Part shown: positions 1 through 7,329 of the stretch, in pieces
How positions within the stretch are numbered: position 1 is the stretch's first letter
Layout: the number at the start of each line of letters is the position of its first letter
DNA from: Candidatus Paenalcaligenes intestinipullorum
GTDB taxonomy: Bacteria; Pseudomonadota; Gammaproteobacteria; Burkholderiales; Burkholderiaceae_B
NCBI GenBank assembly: GCA_019120675.1
Contig: DWUQ01000040.1
Location: 1-20,241 of the forward strand
Length of the DNA: 20,241 bases
Reading direction: 5' to 3'
Notes under the pieces: model-generated
Told to the model about the DNA's origin: nothing
The model's database searches: none
The model's input: only the letters and a program-made list of their open reading frames with translations
Translations under genes and position numbers: made by a program

Positions 1-537
1 GGCCTTAAGGCACTGATTTTTGTCGTGGCCGGCATCATGATTTACTTGGCCTTCCGTTTTGAATGGAAGCTTGCTGTATCGTGCGCCTTAGCCAACCTGC
101 ATGATGTGGTCATCATTCTGGGTTTCTTTGCGTTTTTCCAGTGGGAGTTTTCGTTATCCGTCTTGGCTGGTGTGCTGGCGGTATTAGGCTACTCCGTCAA
201 CGAATCGGTGGTGGTGATGGACCGCATCCGTGAAAATTTCCGCAAGCACCGACGCACGCCCACCTCTGAAATTATCGACATGTCGATCACACAGATCATC
301 TCGCGCACCATCATCACGCACGGCTCTACCCAAATCATGGTGCTGTCCATGTTGTTTTTTGGTGGTGCAACCCTACATTACTTTTCCTTAGCCCTCACCA
401 TTGGTATTTGGTTTGGGATTTACTCCTCCGTGTTTGTGGCGGCCGCTATTTCTATGTGGTTGGGCGTTTCTAGCGGAGACTTAATCAAGAAAACCATCAA
501 AAAAGACGAAGACGAAGAGCTAGAAGTCACTCCTTAA
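1..537 (+). CDS. secF: Protein translocase subunit SecF, C-terminal part (5' end outside window)
   Basis: SecF works with SecD in the inner membrane, using the proton gradient to help pull exported proteins through SecYEG. Only the last 178 residues are present; the reading frame is already open at base 1, so the start lies upstream. What is visible is the C-terminal membrane bundle of the SecD/SecF export family: hydrophobic helices, a conserved LHDVV segment about 36 residues in, the GYSVNESVVVMDRIREN block (family form GYSxNDTVVVFDRIREN), then ISRTIITHGST and two further helices. The protein ends in a short charged tail (KKDEDEELEVTP) and TAA. The following gene is miaB, about 108 bp away across a structured intergenic region, so secF is probably the last gene of a secDF unit. 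The asparagine-glutamate pair (NES) where many SecFs have ND is a mild variant only. Confidence 0.95.
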   Translation, partial: GLKALIFVVAGIMIYLAFRFEWKLAVSCALANLHDVVIILGFFAFFQWEFSLSVLAGVLAVLGYSVNESVVVMDRIRENFRKHRRTPTSEIIDMSITQIISRTIITHGSTQIMVLSMLFFGGATLHYFSLALTIGIWFGIYSSVFVAAAISMWLGVSSGDLIKKTIKKDEDEELEVTP

Positions 538-561
538 CCTTGGTTTTGCCATGGTATACGC

Positions 562-591
562 TTGGGTAGACCCCACGCATCGGGCTATAAT
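562..591 (+). promoter_or_regulatory. Candidate sigma-70 promoter for the miaB cluster
   Basis: A perfect TATAAT (586-591) lies 18 bp after TTGGGT (562-567), which shares TTG with the -35 consensus. Transcription would start near 598, about 48 nt before the chosen miaB start. The boxes are embedded in an inverted repeat, so the element may be more complex than a simple promoter. The -10 box is convincing and the -35 box is weak. Confidence 0.5.
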
Positions 592-628
592 AAAGGTTTA
601 GCCTTTATTTGCCCGCGGGGTCTACACC
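564..628. repeat. Interrupted inverted repeat (three nested stems) between secF and miaB
   Basis: Three nested complementary pairs share one centre. The outer pair is GTAGACCCC (566-574) with GGGGTCTAC (617-625), extended by GG/CC across a bulged A at 626. The middle pair is CGGGC (581-585) with GCCCG (611-615). The inner pair is AATAAAGG (589-596) with CCTTTATT (602-609), with a 5-nt loop TTTAG. The internal loops are short and unequal. No run of T follows, so it is not a standard intrinsic terminator. It could end secDF transcripts weakly, form a cruciform, or be an intergenic repeat family. Confidence 0.6.
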
Positions 629-645
629 CGTCACGGCCTTTTACT

Positions 646-2046
646 ATGCAAGATCACACCACTTCGCCCGCCACCAGCGACAACACTCGCCCTACCCGCA
701 AACTATTCATCCGCACCTTTGGTTGCCAAATGAATGAGTACGATTCGGAAAAAATGGCCGATGTACTGAATGAAACGGGGCCAGTTGAATACACCACCAA
801 TCCCGAAGAAGCGGATATCATCCTTTTCAACACCTGTTCGGTGCGTGAAAAAGCCCAGGAAAAAGTCTTCTCGGACTTGGGTCGGGTGCGACACCTCAAA
901 GAACAAAACCCTAATCTCGTCATTGGTGTGGGTGGCTGCGTGGCCAGTCAAGAAGGCAAGGCCATTGTGCAACGCGCACCCTTCGTCGATGTGGTGTTTG
1001 GGCCGCAAACTTTGCATCGTTTACCAGAGCTGATCAAACAACGTCGCCACAGCGGCAAGGCTCAGGTTGATATCAGTTTTCCAGAAATCGAAAAGTTCGA
1101 CAATCTGCCCCCTGCACGTATTGATGGACCCACCGCTTTTGTGTCCATTATGGAAGGCTGCAGCAAATATTGCAGCTTTTGCGTGGTGCCCTACACGCGT
1201 GGTGCCGAGGTCTCGCGCCCCTTCGAAGACGTACTCATGGACGTCGCCGACTTGGCGGATCAAGGCGTCAAAGAAGTCACCTTGCTTGGCCAGAACGTCA
1301 ACGCGTATCGTGGCCCCATGGCGGAAAGCGACGAGGTCGTAGACTTTGCGACGCTTTTGGAATACGTGCACGATATTCCTGGCATTGAGCGCATTCGTTA
1401 CACCACTTCTCACCCCAAAGAAATGACGTCTCGTCTGATCGAGGCGCATGGCAAACTTGAAAAGCTCGTACCTTTCTTACATTTACCCGTTCAGGCGGGC
1501 AGCGATCGTGTACTCAGCGCTATGAAGCGTGGTTATACCTCCTTAGAGTTCAAGTCGATTGTGCGCCGCCTACGTGCCGCACGCCCTGACATCAGCTTTT
1601 CTTCTGATTTTATCGTGGGCTTTCCAGGCGAAACCGAGGCGGACTTTGAAAAAACCATGCAACTGATCCGCGATGTTGGCTTTGATACCTCGTTTTCTTT
1701 TGTGTACTCCAAACGCCCCGGCACACCCGCTGCAGACCTAGAGGACGAGCTCAGCAAAGAGGAAAAATTTGCGCGCTTACACCGTTTGCAGGCGCTCATC
1801 AACGAGCAAGCCAACGAGATCGCCCAACAGATGGTCGGTACCGAGCAATGGGTCTTGGTGGAGCGTTTATCACGTCGTGATGACCACGAAGTCATGGGCC
1901 GTACCGCCAACAATCGTATTGTGAATTTTCCTGCTCAGTCGCGCCTAATCGGTCAAATGGTCAAAGTACGCATTACGAAAGCTCTGACCAATAGTTTACG
2001 TGGTGAAATCGTTACCGCGGATCGTGTCGCGGCCCCTCAACTATGA
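646..2046 (+). CDS. miaB: tRNA-2-methylthio-N6-dimethylallyladenosine synthase MiaB
   Basis: MiaB is a cytosolic radical-SAM methylthiotransferase that adds the 2-methylthio group to i6A37 of tRNAs reading U-starting codons. With the start at ATG 646 the product has 466 residues, usual for the family. The N-terminal domain (about 18-135) carries the three ligands of the auxiliary iron-sulfur cluster: C27 (TFGCQMN), C64 (NTCSVRE) and C98 (GGCVA). The radical-SAM motif CSKYCSFC gives C172, C176 and C179. A TRAM RNA-binding domain (about 395-460) closes the protein. The frame is open upstream to a TTG at 562, but those 28 codons lie in the inverted-repeat and promoter region and show no MiaB similarity, so ATG 646 is preferred although it lacks a clear ribosome-binding site. 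The stop overlaps the phoH start by 4 nt (ATGA), indicating translational coupling. Confidence 0.96.
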   Translation: MQDHTTSPATSDNTRPTRKLFIRTFGCQMNEYDSEKMADVLNETGPVEYTTNPEEADIILFNTCSVREKAQEKVFSDLGRVRHLKEQNPNLVIGVGGCVASQEGKAIVQRAPFVDVVFGPQTLHRLPELIKQRRHSGKAQVDISFPEIEKFDNLPPARIDGPTAFVSIMEGCSKYCSFCVVPYTRGAEVSRPFEDVLMDVADLADQGVKEVTLLGQNVNAYRGPMAESDEVVDFATLLEYVHDIPGIERIRYTTSHPKEMTSRLIEAHGKLEKLVPFLHLPVQAGSDRVLSAMKRGYTSLEFKSIVRRLRAARPDISFSSDFIVGFPGETEADFEKTMQLIRDVGFDTSFSFVYSKRPGTPAADLEDELSKEEKFARLHRLQALINEQANEIAQQMVGTEQWVLVERLSRRDDHEVMGRTANNRIVNFPAQSRLIGQMVKVRITKALTNSLRGEIVTADRVAAPQL

Positions 2047-3065
2047 GCCAAACACCCCAACAATCGCCCTTTACCTTGCACCTAGAGGGCGACAATACTC
2101 ATCTGGCCAACTTTTGTGGACCGTTAGATGAAAATTTAAAACAAATCGCTCAGGCTTTTGATGTGCAATTGCGCCGTCGTGGTAATCACCTCACCATCGA
2201 AGGAGCTGAAACCGAGGCTGCCGCAGCCGCCACCAAATGGTTTCACGACCGTGCGGTACACAAAGCTCTGACCATTGACGATATTCAGTTGGGTTTAGTC
2301 GAACTGCGCGCCGCCAAGACCGCTCGTCGCAGCAAAGATCGCCCTTCTGCCTTGCTGACTGAAGACCCCAGCACACCGGCTCCCGTACTGAACGAAGGCG
2401 AGCTTAACCTGCGTACGCGTCGTCGTGACTTACGCCCTCGCACCCCTCGTCAACGTGACTACCTAAGCCAAATCCTCAGCCATGATATTTGCTTTGGGAT
2501 CGGCCCTGCGGGCACCGGTAAAACCTTTCTGGCTGTGGCGTGTGCGATTGATGCTCTAGAGCGCGAATCGGTACAACGAATTGTACTGACTCGCCCCGCC
2601 GTCGAAGCGGGCGAACGCTTGGGGTTTTTACCTGGCGATCTCGCTCAAAAAGTCGATCCGTATTTGCGTCCCTTGTACGATGCGCTGTACGACCTAATGG
2701 GCTACGAAAAAGTCCAAAAGCTATTTGAAAAGCAAATCATCGAAATTGCGCCCCTAGCCTATATGCGTGGCCGTACGTTAAACCATAGCTTTGTGATCTT
2801 GGATGAGGCGCAAAACACCACACCGGAGCAGATGAAAATGTTCCTAACGCGGATTGGCTTTGGCAGCAAAGCCGTGATTACCGGCGACCCTTCTCAAGTT
2901 GACCTGGCGCGCGGCCAGCGTAGTGGCCTAGAGCAAGCCATTGGCGTGCTCAAGCAGGTAAATGGCATTGCCATTACCCGTCTAACCAGCCAAGACGTCG
3001 TGCGCCACCCCTTAGTCGCACGGATTATCGACGCTTATGAGCTGCATGATGTCGATCGCGCCTAA
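2043..3065 (+). CDS. phoH: PhoH-like ATPase (YbeZ type)
   Basis: This is a cytosolic P-loop ATPase of the PhoH family, 340 residues, the usual length. Walker A is GPAGTGKT (154-161) and Walker B is VILDEAQ (251-257). The segment between them carries the family blocks TRPAVEAGERLGFLPGDL and LAYMRGRTLN, and the C-terminal part has TGDPSQVDL. The N-terminal 90 residues form the region before the ATPase that is typical of YbeZ proteins. PhoH proteins of this type are adjacent to ybeY in many proteobacteria and are thought to act with it in RNA metabolism; the molecular function is still poorly defined. It overlaps miaB by 4 nt and the ybeY frame by about 17 nt, so the three are almost certainly co-transcribed and translationally coupled. 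Confidence 0.94.
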   Translation: MSQTPQQSPFTLHLEGDNTHLANFCGPLDENLKQIAQAFDVQLRRRGNHLTIEGAETEAAAAATKWFHDRAVHKALTIDDIQLGLVELRAAKTARRSKDRPSALLTEDPSTPAPVLNEGELNLRTRRRDLRPRTPRQRDYLSQILSHDICFGIGPAGTGKTFLAVACAIDALERESVQRIVLTRPAVEAGERLGFLPGDLAQKVDPYLRPLYDALYDLMGYEKVQKLFEKQIIEIAPLAYMRGRTLNHSFVILDEAQNTTPEQMKMFLTRIGFGSKAVITGDPSQVDLARGQRSGLEQAIGVLKQVNGIAITRLTSQDVVRHPLVARIIDAYELHDVDRA

Positions 3066-3552
3066 ACTACAGCTTAGCGTACAATACGCGCTCGATTATC
3101 AGCAGCAGCTGCCCCGTTGGCGCATTCGGCGCTGGATCGACAAAGCGCTGCAAACCGTCTACGGCATTTACATCGATGCGCACCTTGATTGCCCGTTCCA
3201 AGGCGTACAGCTTACGGTGCGCTTTGTGGATGGGGATGAAATGCAGGCTTTAAACCATCAATTTCGTGACAAAGACTACGCCACCAATGTGCTAACCTTT
3301 GAATATGGTGTGGATGAGCGCGGTTATGTGCTAAGCGATGTCGTCGTTTGCATTCCTACCCTTGAGCACGAAGCCGCCTCTCAGCAAAAAACCATTACGC
3401 AGCACGCCGCACATTTACTCGTGCACGGCACCCTGCACGCATTAGGCTACGACCATCTGAATGATGAAGACGCCGAGGAAATGGAAAGCTTAGAAGCCGA
3501 TATACTGGCCCACTTTCGTATTCCCAACCCCTACCAAATCCCTAGTGCTTAG
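3049..3552 (+). CDS. ybeY: Endoribonuclease YbeY (rRNA maturation factor)
   Basis: YbeY is a small metal-dependent RNase needed for 16S rRNA 3'-end maturation and 70S ribosome quality control. The zinc site HGTLHALGYDH, of the HxxxHxxxxxH form, gives H126, H130 and H136 in a 167-residue product. The family blocks RDKDYATNVLTFEY and DVVVCIP precede it. Three ATGs in one frame are possible starts (3037, 3046 and 3049). None has a good ribosome-binding site, and translation probably re-initiates from phoH, which it overlaps by 17 nt from 3049. I chose 3049 because MSIAPKLQLSVQY begins close to where the family's conserved N-terminal strand begins; using 3037 adds four residues. It ends in TAG, with a 53-bp gap to corC. 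Confidence 0.93.
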   Translation: MSIAPKLQLSVQYALDYQQQLPRWRIRRWIDKALQTVYGIYIDAHLDCPFQGVQLTVRFVDGDEMQALNHQFRDKDYATNVLTFEYGVDERGYVLSDVVVCIPTLEHEAASQQKTITQHAAHLLVHGTLHALGYDHLNDEDAEEMESLEADILAHFRIPNPYQIPSA

Positions 3553-3605
3553 AGTTGCCTAAATCAGGTATGCTAAGTTTTTATCTTAATTAACGTCCAC
3601 CGGGC

Positions 3606-4472
3606 ATGTCAGATACTCACTCCTCAGATCCAGAACCTCGAAAGAAGCGATTTTCTCGTTTAAGCGACCTGTTTACGCGTCGCGCTGAACCGGAAGATCG
3701 CGAAGACATCAAAGAAATTCTCGATGGCGCGCGCTGCCGCGGCGTCATTGATCAAGAAGCCTACACCATGATTGACGGCGCACTGGATGTCGCCAGCAAA
3801 ACCGTCGCCGACATTATGGTACCGCGCTCTAAAATCGATCTACTCGATATCAACCAACCCCTCAAAGAGCTGCTGCCTTTTATTATCGAAACGGGGCGCT
3901 CGCGCTTTCCGGTTTACGAAGACGACCGCGACAACATCGTAGGCATTTTGCTGGCCAAAGACTTACTGCTCGCACTGACCAACCCTGATTTAGACCTTCG
4001 GCCTTTAGTCCGTCCCGCTGTATTTATCCCTGAAACCAAGCGCCTCAATGTGCTGCTGCACGAGTTCCGTAGCAGTCGCAATCATATTGCGATCGTTATT
4101 GATGAACATGGGGGCACCGCTGGCCTCATCACCATGGAAGACGTCTTAGAGCAAATCGTGGGGGATATCGAAGACGAGTACGACGACGAAAACGAGCAAA
4201 CCATTTTCCAAGCTGGAGACAACGGTTGGCGTGTCATGGCCATCACGGAAATCGAAGACTTCAACGAGGCCTTTCATACCGAGCTGCCCGACGAAGAATA
4301 CGATACGGTAGGCGGCTGGCTGGCGTATGAGCTTGGTCATATCCCGCGTCGTGGCGATACGCTCACTCAGCATGGGCTTACCGTTACGGTGTTACGTGCC
4401 GACGCCAAACGCGCCATTTGGCTGCATGTGCAGCGCAGCCCCTCTGCCGTGGTTACCCCTGCTGATACCTAA
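3606..4472 (+). CDS. corC: CBS-domain protein of the CorC/HlyC family (YbeX)
   Basis: The product has 288 residues and no membrane segment, like E. coli YbeX/CorC. The order is a charged N-terminal region (about 1-60), tandem CBS domains (about 66-125 and 132-190), and a C-terminal CorC/HlyC transporter-associated domain (about 205-283, with EEYDTVGGWL). Characteristic blocks are IMVPRSKIDLL, GRSRFPVYE and DEHGGTAGLITMEDVLEQIVGDIEDEYD. CorC was linked genetically to Mg2+/Co2+ efflux together with CorA; the ybeY-corC-lnt neighbourhood has also led to suggestions of a role in ribosome or envelope homeostasis. CBS pairs usually bind adenine nucleotides. The start ATG 3606 has no obvious ribosome-binding site. 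lnt follows after 15 bp, so the two are co-transcribed. Confidence 0.93.
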   Translation: MSDTHSSDPEPRKKRFSRLSDLFTRRAEPEDREDIKEILDGARCRGVIDQEAYTMIDGALDVASKTVADIMVPRSKIDLLDINQPLKELLPFIIETGRSRFPVYEDDRDNIVGILLAKDLLLALTNPDLDLRPLVRPAVFIPETKRLNVLLHEFRSSRNHIAIVIDEHGGTAGLITMEDVLEQIVGDIEDEYDDENEQTIFQAGDNGWRVMAITEIEDFNEAFHTELPDEEYDTVGGWLAYELGHIPRRGDTLTQHGLTVTVLRADAKRAIWLHVQRSPSAVVTPADT

Positions 4473-4487
4473 TTTCACGTTTTAATT

Positions 4488-6128
4488 ATGGCTTTGCCTC
4501 CGACATCACCTGCGGCCAACCAAGCTCCCGCTGGCAAAAACCTCAGTGCACTGTTGTTTTTTGCTGGCCTTGCTCATGCCATCAGCTTTGCGCCCGACCC
4601 CTTGCCTTTTGCCGCACTGCCTTATGTGCAACTGATTAGCTTAGCCGTGTGTTTTGGCTGTGCCTTAAGCGCCTCTACGCATCGACGCGCTTTACTGTAT
4701 GCAGGCTGGTTCGGTTTAGGCAGCTTTGGGGCAGGGGTGTATTGGGTGTACTTAAGCATGCACCATTTTGGAGGCATGCCCGCGTGGGCAGCAGGTGGGG
4801 CGACACTGATAATGGCTCTTGTACTGAGCTTATTTTATGTGGTCGCCATTGGGGTGCTGCGCCTCCTCAGTCCCGACAATCGCCAGCTTAGCTGGCATCG
4901 GCAATTGCTGGTGGGGGCCGTCGCCGCCTCAGTGTGGACGCTTACCGAATGGTTGCGCGGTACACTCTTTTCGGGCTTTCCTTGGCTCAATATCGCCTAT
5001 GCCCACATTGATGGGGTATACGCTGGCCTTGCACCGATTTTCGGGGTGTACGCCGTCAGTTGGAGCGCTGCATTTACTGCAGCGATCTTGGGGCTGTTTG
5101 CGATTCAAACGCGACAAAACACTCAACCCTTGCAGGGCTTGGGCATTGGCGTAGCGGTGGCTTTAGGAATAATCAGCGTGGTGGTCGGAAGTATCACGTG
5201 GACGACACCCTATCAAGCTCCTATGTTTGTACGCTTGGTCCAAGGCAATATCCCTCAAGACCAAAAATTCAACACCCACTATGCACTGCAAGGCGTAGAG
5301 CGCTATATAGAACTGGCCGCCCTACCCCCAAAAGACCCCAGCCATCCGCTGCGTTTAATTGTATTGCCCGAGACGGTCATTCCCTATGTACAACGCGCCT
5401 TTGAGCCGGCTTTTTGGCAATCTTGGTTAGATGTAGCGCGTGAGCAAGACGCCTCTATTCTATTGGGGCTACCTTTAAACCAAAGCCAAACGCAGGAGGA
5501 CTGGTACACCAATAGCGTGATGCTACTCAGTCCACTCGGTACCCCTCAAGAAATTTTTCATACGCAACTGCCTACCTATGACAAGACGCACTTGGTTCCT
5601 TTTGGGGAGTATGTGCCAAAAGGCTTCCAATGGTTTGTGAACGCCATGAATATTCCACTGGGTGAGTTTGCTCGGGGTGCTCCGCGGCAAACTAATATGC
5701 AGGTGGCAGATGTCGCCATTGCGCCAAACATTTGCTACGAAGACACCTTTGGCGAAGAAATCATTCGCAGTGTGCGCCCACACCCTGATCATGACACTGG
5801 GGCTAATCTACTGATTAATGTCAGCAATTTAGCGTGGTTTGACCCCTCTTGGGCGTCACGCCAACATTTACAAATGTCGCGTATGCGCGCTAAAGAAAGT
5901 GGTCGGCCGATGCTACGGGCCACTAATACAGGCGTCACCGCGTCGATTCTACCGGACGGGCGGGTGCAAGCTATGCTCGCCCCCCGCACAGCAGGCGTCT
6001 TAGATGTGGAGGTGCAAGCCACCACCGGCCTGACTCCTTATGTGCGTTGGGGCAACGGGCCTATTTTGGGCATCGCTTTGGGTTTATTGTTGATCTGCGG
6101 TGGCCTTTTGCGCCGTAAGCAAAGTTAA
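4488..6128 (+). CDS. lnt: Apolipoprotein N-acyltransferase Lnt
   Basis: Lnt is an inner-membrane enzyme that adds the third acyl chain to the N-terminal cysteine of lipoproteins, the last step of their maturation before Lol sorting. At 546 residues it has the normal length. About seven hydrophobic helices fill the first 240 residues, followed by a periplasmic nitrilase-like domain. The catalytic triad is visible as E295 (VLPETV), K366 (YDKTHLVPFGEY) and C416 (PNICYED), and a final hydrophobic helix (about 523-541) anchors the C terminus. It begins 15 bp after corC. Its TAA overlaps by 4 nt the stop of a degraded EAL-domain frame running in the opposite direction. No intrinsic terminator is visible at this convergent junction. 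Confidence 0.96.
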   Translation: MALPPTSPAANQAPAGKNLSALLFFAGLAHAISFAPDPLPFAALPYVQLISLAVCFGCALSASTHRRALLYAGWFGLGSFGAGVYWVYLSMHHFGGMPAWAAGGATLIMALVLSLFYVVAIGVLRLLSPDNRQLSWHRQLLVGAVAASVWTLTEWLRGTLFSGFPWLNIAYAHIDGVYAGLAPIFGVYAVSWSAAFTAAILGLFAIQTRQNTQPLQGLGIGVAVALGIISVVVGSITWTTPYQAPMFVRLVQGNIPQDQKFNTHYALQGVERYIELAALPPKDPSHPLRLIVLPETVIPYVQRAFEPAFWQSWLDVAREQDASILLGLPLNQSQTQEDWYTNSVMLLSPLGTPQEIFHTQLPTYDKTHLVPFGEYVPKGFQWFVNAMNIPLGEFARGAPRQTNMQVADVAIAPNICYEDTFGEEIIRSVRPHPDHDTGANLLINVSNLAWFDPSWASRQHLQMSRMRAKESGRPMLRATNTGVTASILPDGRVQAMLAPRTAGVLDVEVQATTGLTPYVRWGNGPILGIALGLLLICGGLLRRKQS

Positions 6129-6442
6129 GCCCCGATACTCAGCAATTGCTCGGGCTCCCACATATTCCCCCATTGCTCAAACGCCACCGCTGGGATAGGC
6201 CGACAAAACAAATAACCTTGACCATAATCGCAGTCGGCTCGACGGAGTAAATCCATCGGCTGCTCAGCGCTGACTCCTTCGGCAATGACCGTCGCTGGGG
6301 GCAAGCCAATTTCGGCCAAATGTGCCACCTACTTCTTAACGTCTACCCCATGACCATAAAGCTGTGCGGGTGAGACATTAAGAGTGATTTGGAAGGTAGG
6401 ATGGATCTGACCGCAAAGCGAATAAAAGGCCGCTACATCTCC
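6125..6442 (-). pseudogene. Degraded EAL-domain (c-di-GMP phosphodiesterase-like) gene remnant
   Basis: Read on the minus strand from about 6442, the frame gives GDVAAFYSLCGQ, then ITLNVSPAQL, which matches the NxSxxQL block in the first half of EAL domains. An in-frame TAG at 6329-6331 interrupts it. The frame resumes with VAHLAEIGLPPA, normally followed by the ELExTE and DDFGTGYS blocks, but here it jumps straight to TVIAEGVSAEQ and CDYGQGYLFCRPIP, the typical EAL C-terminus. The central part with the metal-binding residues is therefore missing, as are the EAL motif itself and any upstream sensory or GGDEF domain. EAL enzymes hydrolyse cyclic di-GMP; this fragment cannot. Upstream of about 6467 the frame meets stops. 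It ends 4 nt inside lnt. It is best read as a relic with one nonsense change and one internal deletion. Confidence 0.8.
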
Positions 6443-6461
6443 TATTACGAAGCTTTTTGCT

Positions 6462-6488
6462 CTTTTTTAACTTTTTTAACTTTTTTTG
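6462..6488 (+). repeat. Phased T-tracts (9-bp tandem repeat), probable UP-like element
   Basis: Three 9-mers lie head to tail: CTTTTTTAA (6462-6470), CTTTTTTAA (6471-6479) and CTTTTTTTG (6480-6488). They fall about 47 to 72 bp before the predicted start of the tRNA-Ala transcript. Roughly helically phased A/T tracts in this position are typical of curved upstream DNA or UP elements that stimulate stable-RNA promoters through the alpha subunit of RNA polymerase. Confidence 0.55.
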
Positions 6489-6498
6489 CAGAAAAGGC

Positions 6499-6527
6499 TT
6501 GCACAAATCAAAAAAGTCGTGCATAAT
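6499..6527 (+). promoter_or_regulatory. Promoter of tRNA-Ala (sigma-70 type)
   Basis: TTGCAC (6499-6504) and CATAAT (6522-6527) are separated by exactly 17 bp. Transcription would start near 6534, giving a leader of about 45 nt before the mature tRNA at 6579. T-tracts immediately upstream support a strong promoter. Confidence 0.75.
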
Positions 6528-6578
6528 TCTATTTCTTCGTTGCTACAGAGCAGTCCACACAACTACTCCGTAACACAT

Positions 6579-6654
<76 letters not shown>

Positions 6655-6676
6655 CTACGAAGATAGCAAAAACTAC

Positions 6677-6705
6677 TTGACACACTCTTTGTTAGTTGTT
6701 ATAGT
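6677..6705 (+). promoter_or_regulatory. Promoter of tRNA-Glu and tRNA-Asp
   Basis: A consensus TTGACA (6677-6682) and TATAGT (6700-6705) are spaced by 17 bp, starting transcription near 6712, about 17 nt before the mature tRNA-Glu. It lies between tRNA-Ala and tRNA-Glu, so the second and third tRNAs can be made independently of the first. Confidence 0.8.
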
Positions 6706-6728
6706 TCTAGCTTAGCAGTAATTACTAG

Positions 6729-6804
6729 GTCCCCATCGTCTAGAGGCCTAGGACATCGCCCTTTCACGGCGGCAACCGGGGTTCGAATCCCCGTGGGGAC
6801 GCCA
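6729..6804 (+). tRNA. tRNA-Glu (anticodon TTC)
   Basis: A complete 76-nt tRNA with encoded CCA. The acceptor stem GTCCCCA pairs with TGGGGAC. The anticodon stem TCGCC/GGCGG carries loop CTTTCAC, giving TTC at 6763-6765. The T-arm is CCGGGGTTCGAATCCCCG. It differs from the E. coli glutamate tRNA only at scattered stem positions. It is separated from tRNA-Asp by 27 bp and is almost certainly on the same transcript. Confidence 0.97.
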
Positions 6805-6831
6805 ACACTTTATTGTGTTGTGCACATACTA

Positions 6832-6908
6832 GGAGTGGTAGTTCAGTTGGTTAGAATACCGGCCTGTCACGCCGGGGGTCGCGGGTTCGAGTCCCGTCCA
6901 CTCCGCCA
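6832..6908 (+). tRNA. tRNA-Asp (anticodon GTC)
   Basis: A complete 77-nt tRNA with encoded CCA. The acceptor stem GGAGTGG pairs with CCACTCC. The anticodon stem CCGGC/GCCGG holds loop CTGTCAC, giving GTC at 6866-6868. The discriminator base is G, as in other bacterial aspartate tRNAs. It is the last gene of the tRNA unit and is followed by an intrinsic terminator 12 bp later. Confidence 0.97.
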
Positions 6909-6915
6909 AGAATCT

Positions 6916-6948
6916 AAAAAAGCCCTTGATTTTTCAAGGGCTTTTTTT
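6916..6948 (+). terminator. Intrinsic terminator of the tRNA-Glu/tRNA-Asp transcript
   Basis: A perfect 9-bp stem AGCCCTTGA (6921-6929) / TCAAGGGCT (6934-6942) with a TTTT loop ends in a run of seven T (6942-6948). Five A's before the stem extend the pairing and could make it work in the minus direction too. Confidence 0.93.
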
Positions 6949-7014
6949 CGTCTAAAATTCCATCAGGCCATTTATCCGGTTCGGTTTTAAGCGGCTCTAC
7001 ACCATTAACGGGGG

Positions 7015-7329
7015 ATGGCCGGTTTAGTCACACGATCAATGCCACCCCCCGCCGTGCTTGAGCATTACCTAACCCCCGAGGCCATACAGCCTTTTGTACC
7101 CGCTTTTACTCACATCGCGGATGAACTCGTACAAAACTTCATTGACCAGAAGCCCGCAGCCCCCGTTAAGGTGGCTATCGCTATATTGGTGTGCGCTTAC
7201 ACCCGTCCTTTATTAAACGCCCGCCCTAAAAACAGACGCACCTCGGCCCAAGACTGCTCATTGGCTTGCGCATCGGCCTCGGCCTCACCGCCTGAGGTGT
7301 GCTCAATCATGGACACTGGATGGATATGA
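7015..7329 (+). CDS. Orphan short reading frame, possible gene fragment
   Basis: This frame of 104 codons starts at ATG 7015 after an in-frame TAA at 7006. Only the first 60 or so residues lie in otherwise empty DNA; from 7197 on it runs antisense through the end of the hydrolase gene, so the tail is very unlikely to be real. The unique part contains an amphipathic stretch (LTPEAIQPFVPAFTHIADEL, then VQNFIDQ) that faintly resembles the helix-D region of cytochrome P450s (xxTPxxxxxLxPxIxxIADEL), but it lacks every P450 hallmark such as the heme-cysteine loop. It could equally be spurious or the relic of a lost gene. Similarity to any family was judged by eye only. Confidence 0.25.
   Translation: MAGLVTRSMPPPAVLEHYLTPEAIQPFVPAFTHIADELVQNFIDQKPAAPVKVAIAILVCAYTRPLLNARPKNRRTSAQDCSLACASASASPPEVCSIMDTGWI

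Noticed and set aside
589..610. Intrinsic terminator after secF
   Set aside because: The inner stem is A/T-rich and is followed by GCCCG rather than a T-run, so it does not fit the usual terminator form.
562..645. A 28-residue N-terminal extension of MiaB starting at TTG 562
   Set aside because: The extra residues are encoded by the inverted repeat and promoter region and do not resemble MiaB, while ATG 646 gives the family start.
6832..6908. tRNA-Asp as the attachment site of an integrated element covering the operon region
   Set aside because: No second copy of the tRNA 3' end and no integrase gene were found in the window, and the tRNA is followed directly by its own terminator.
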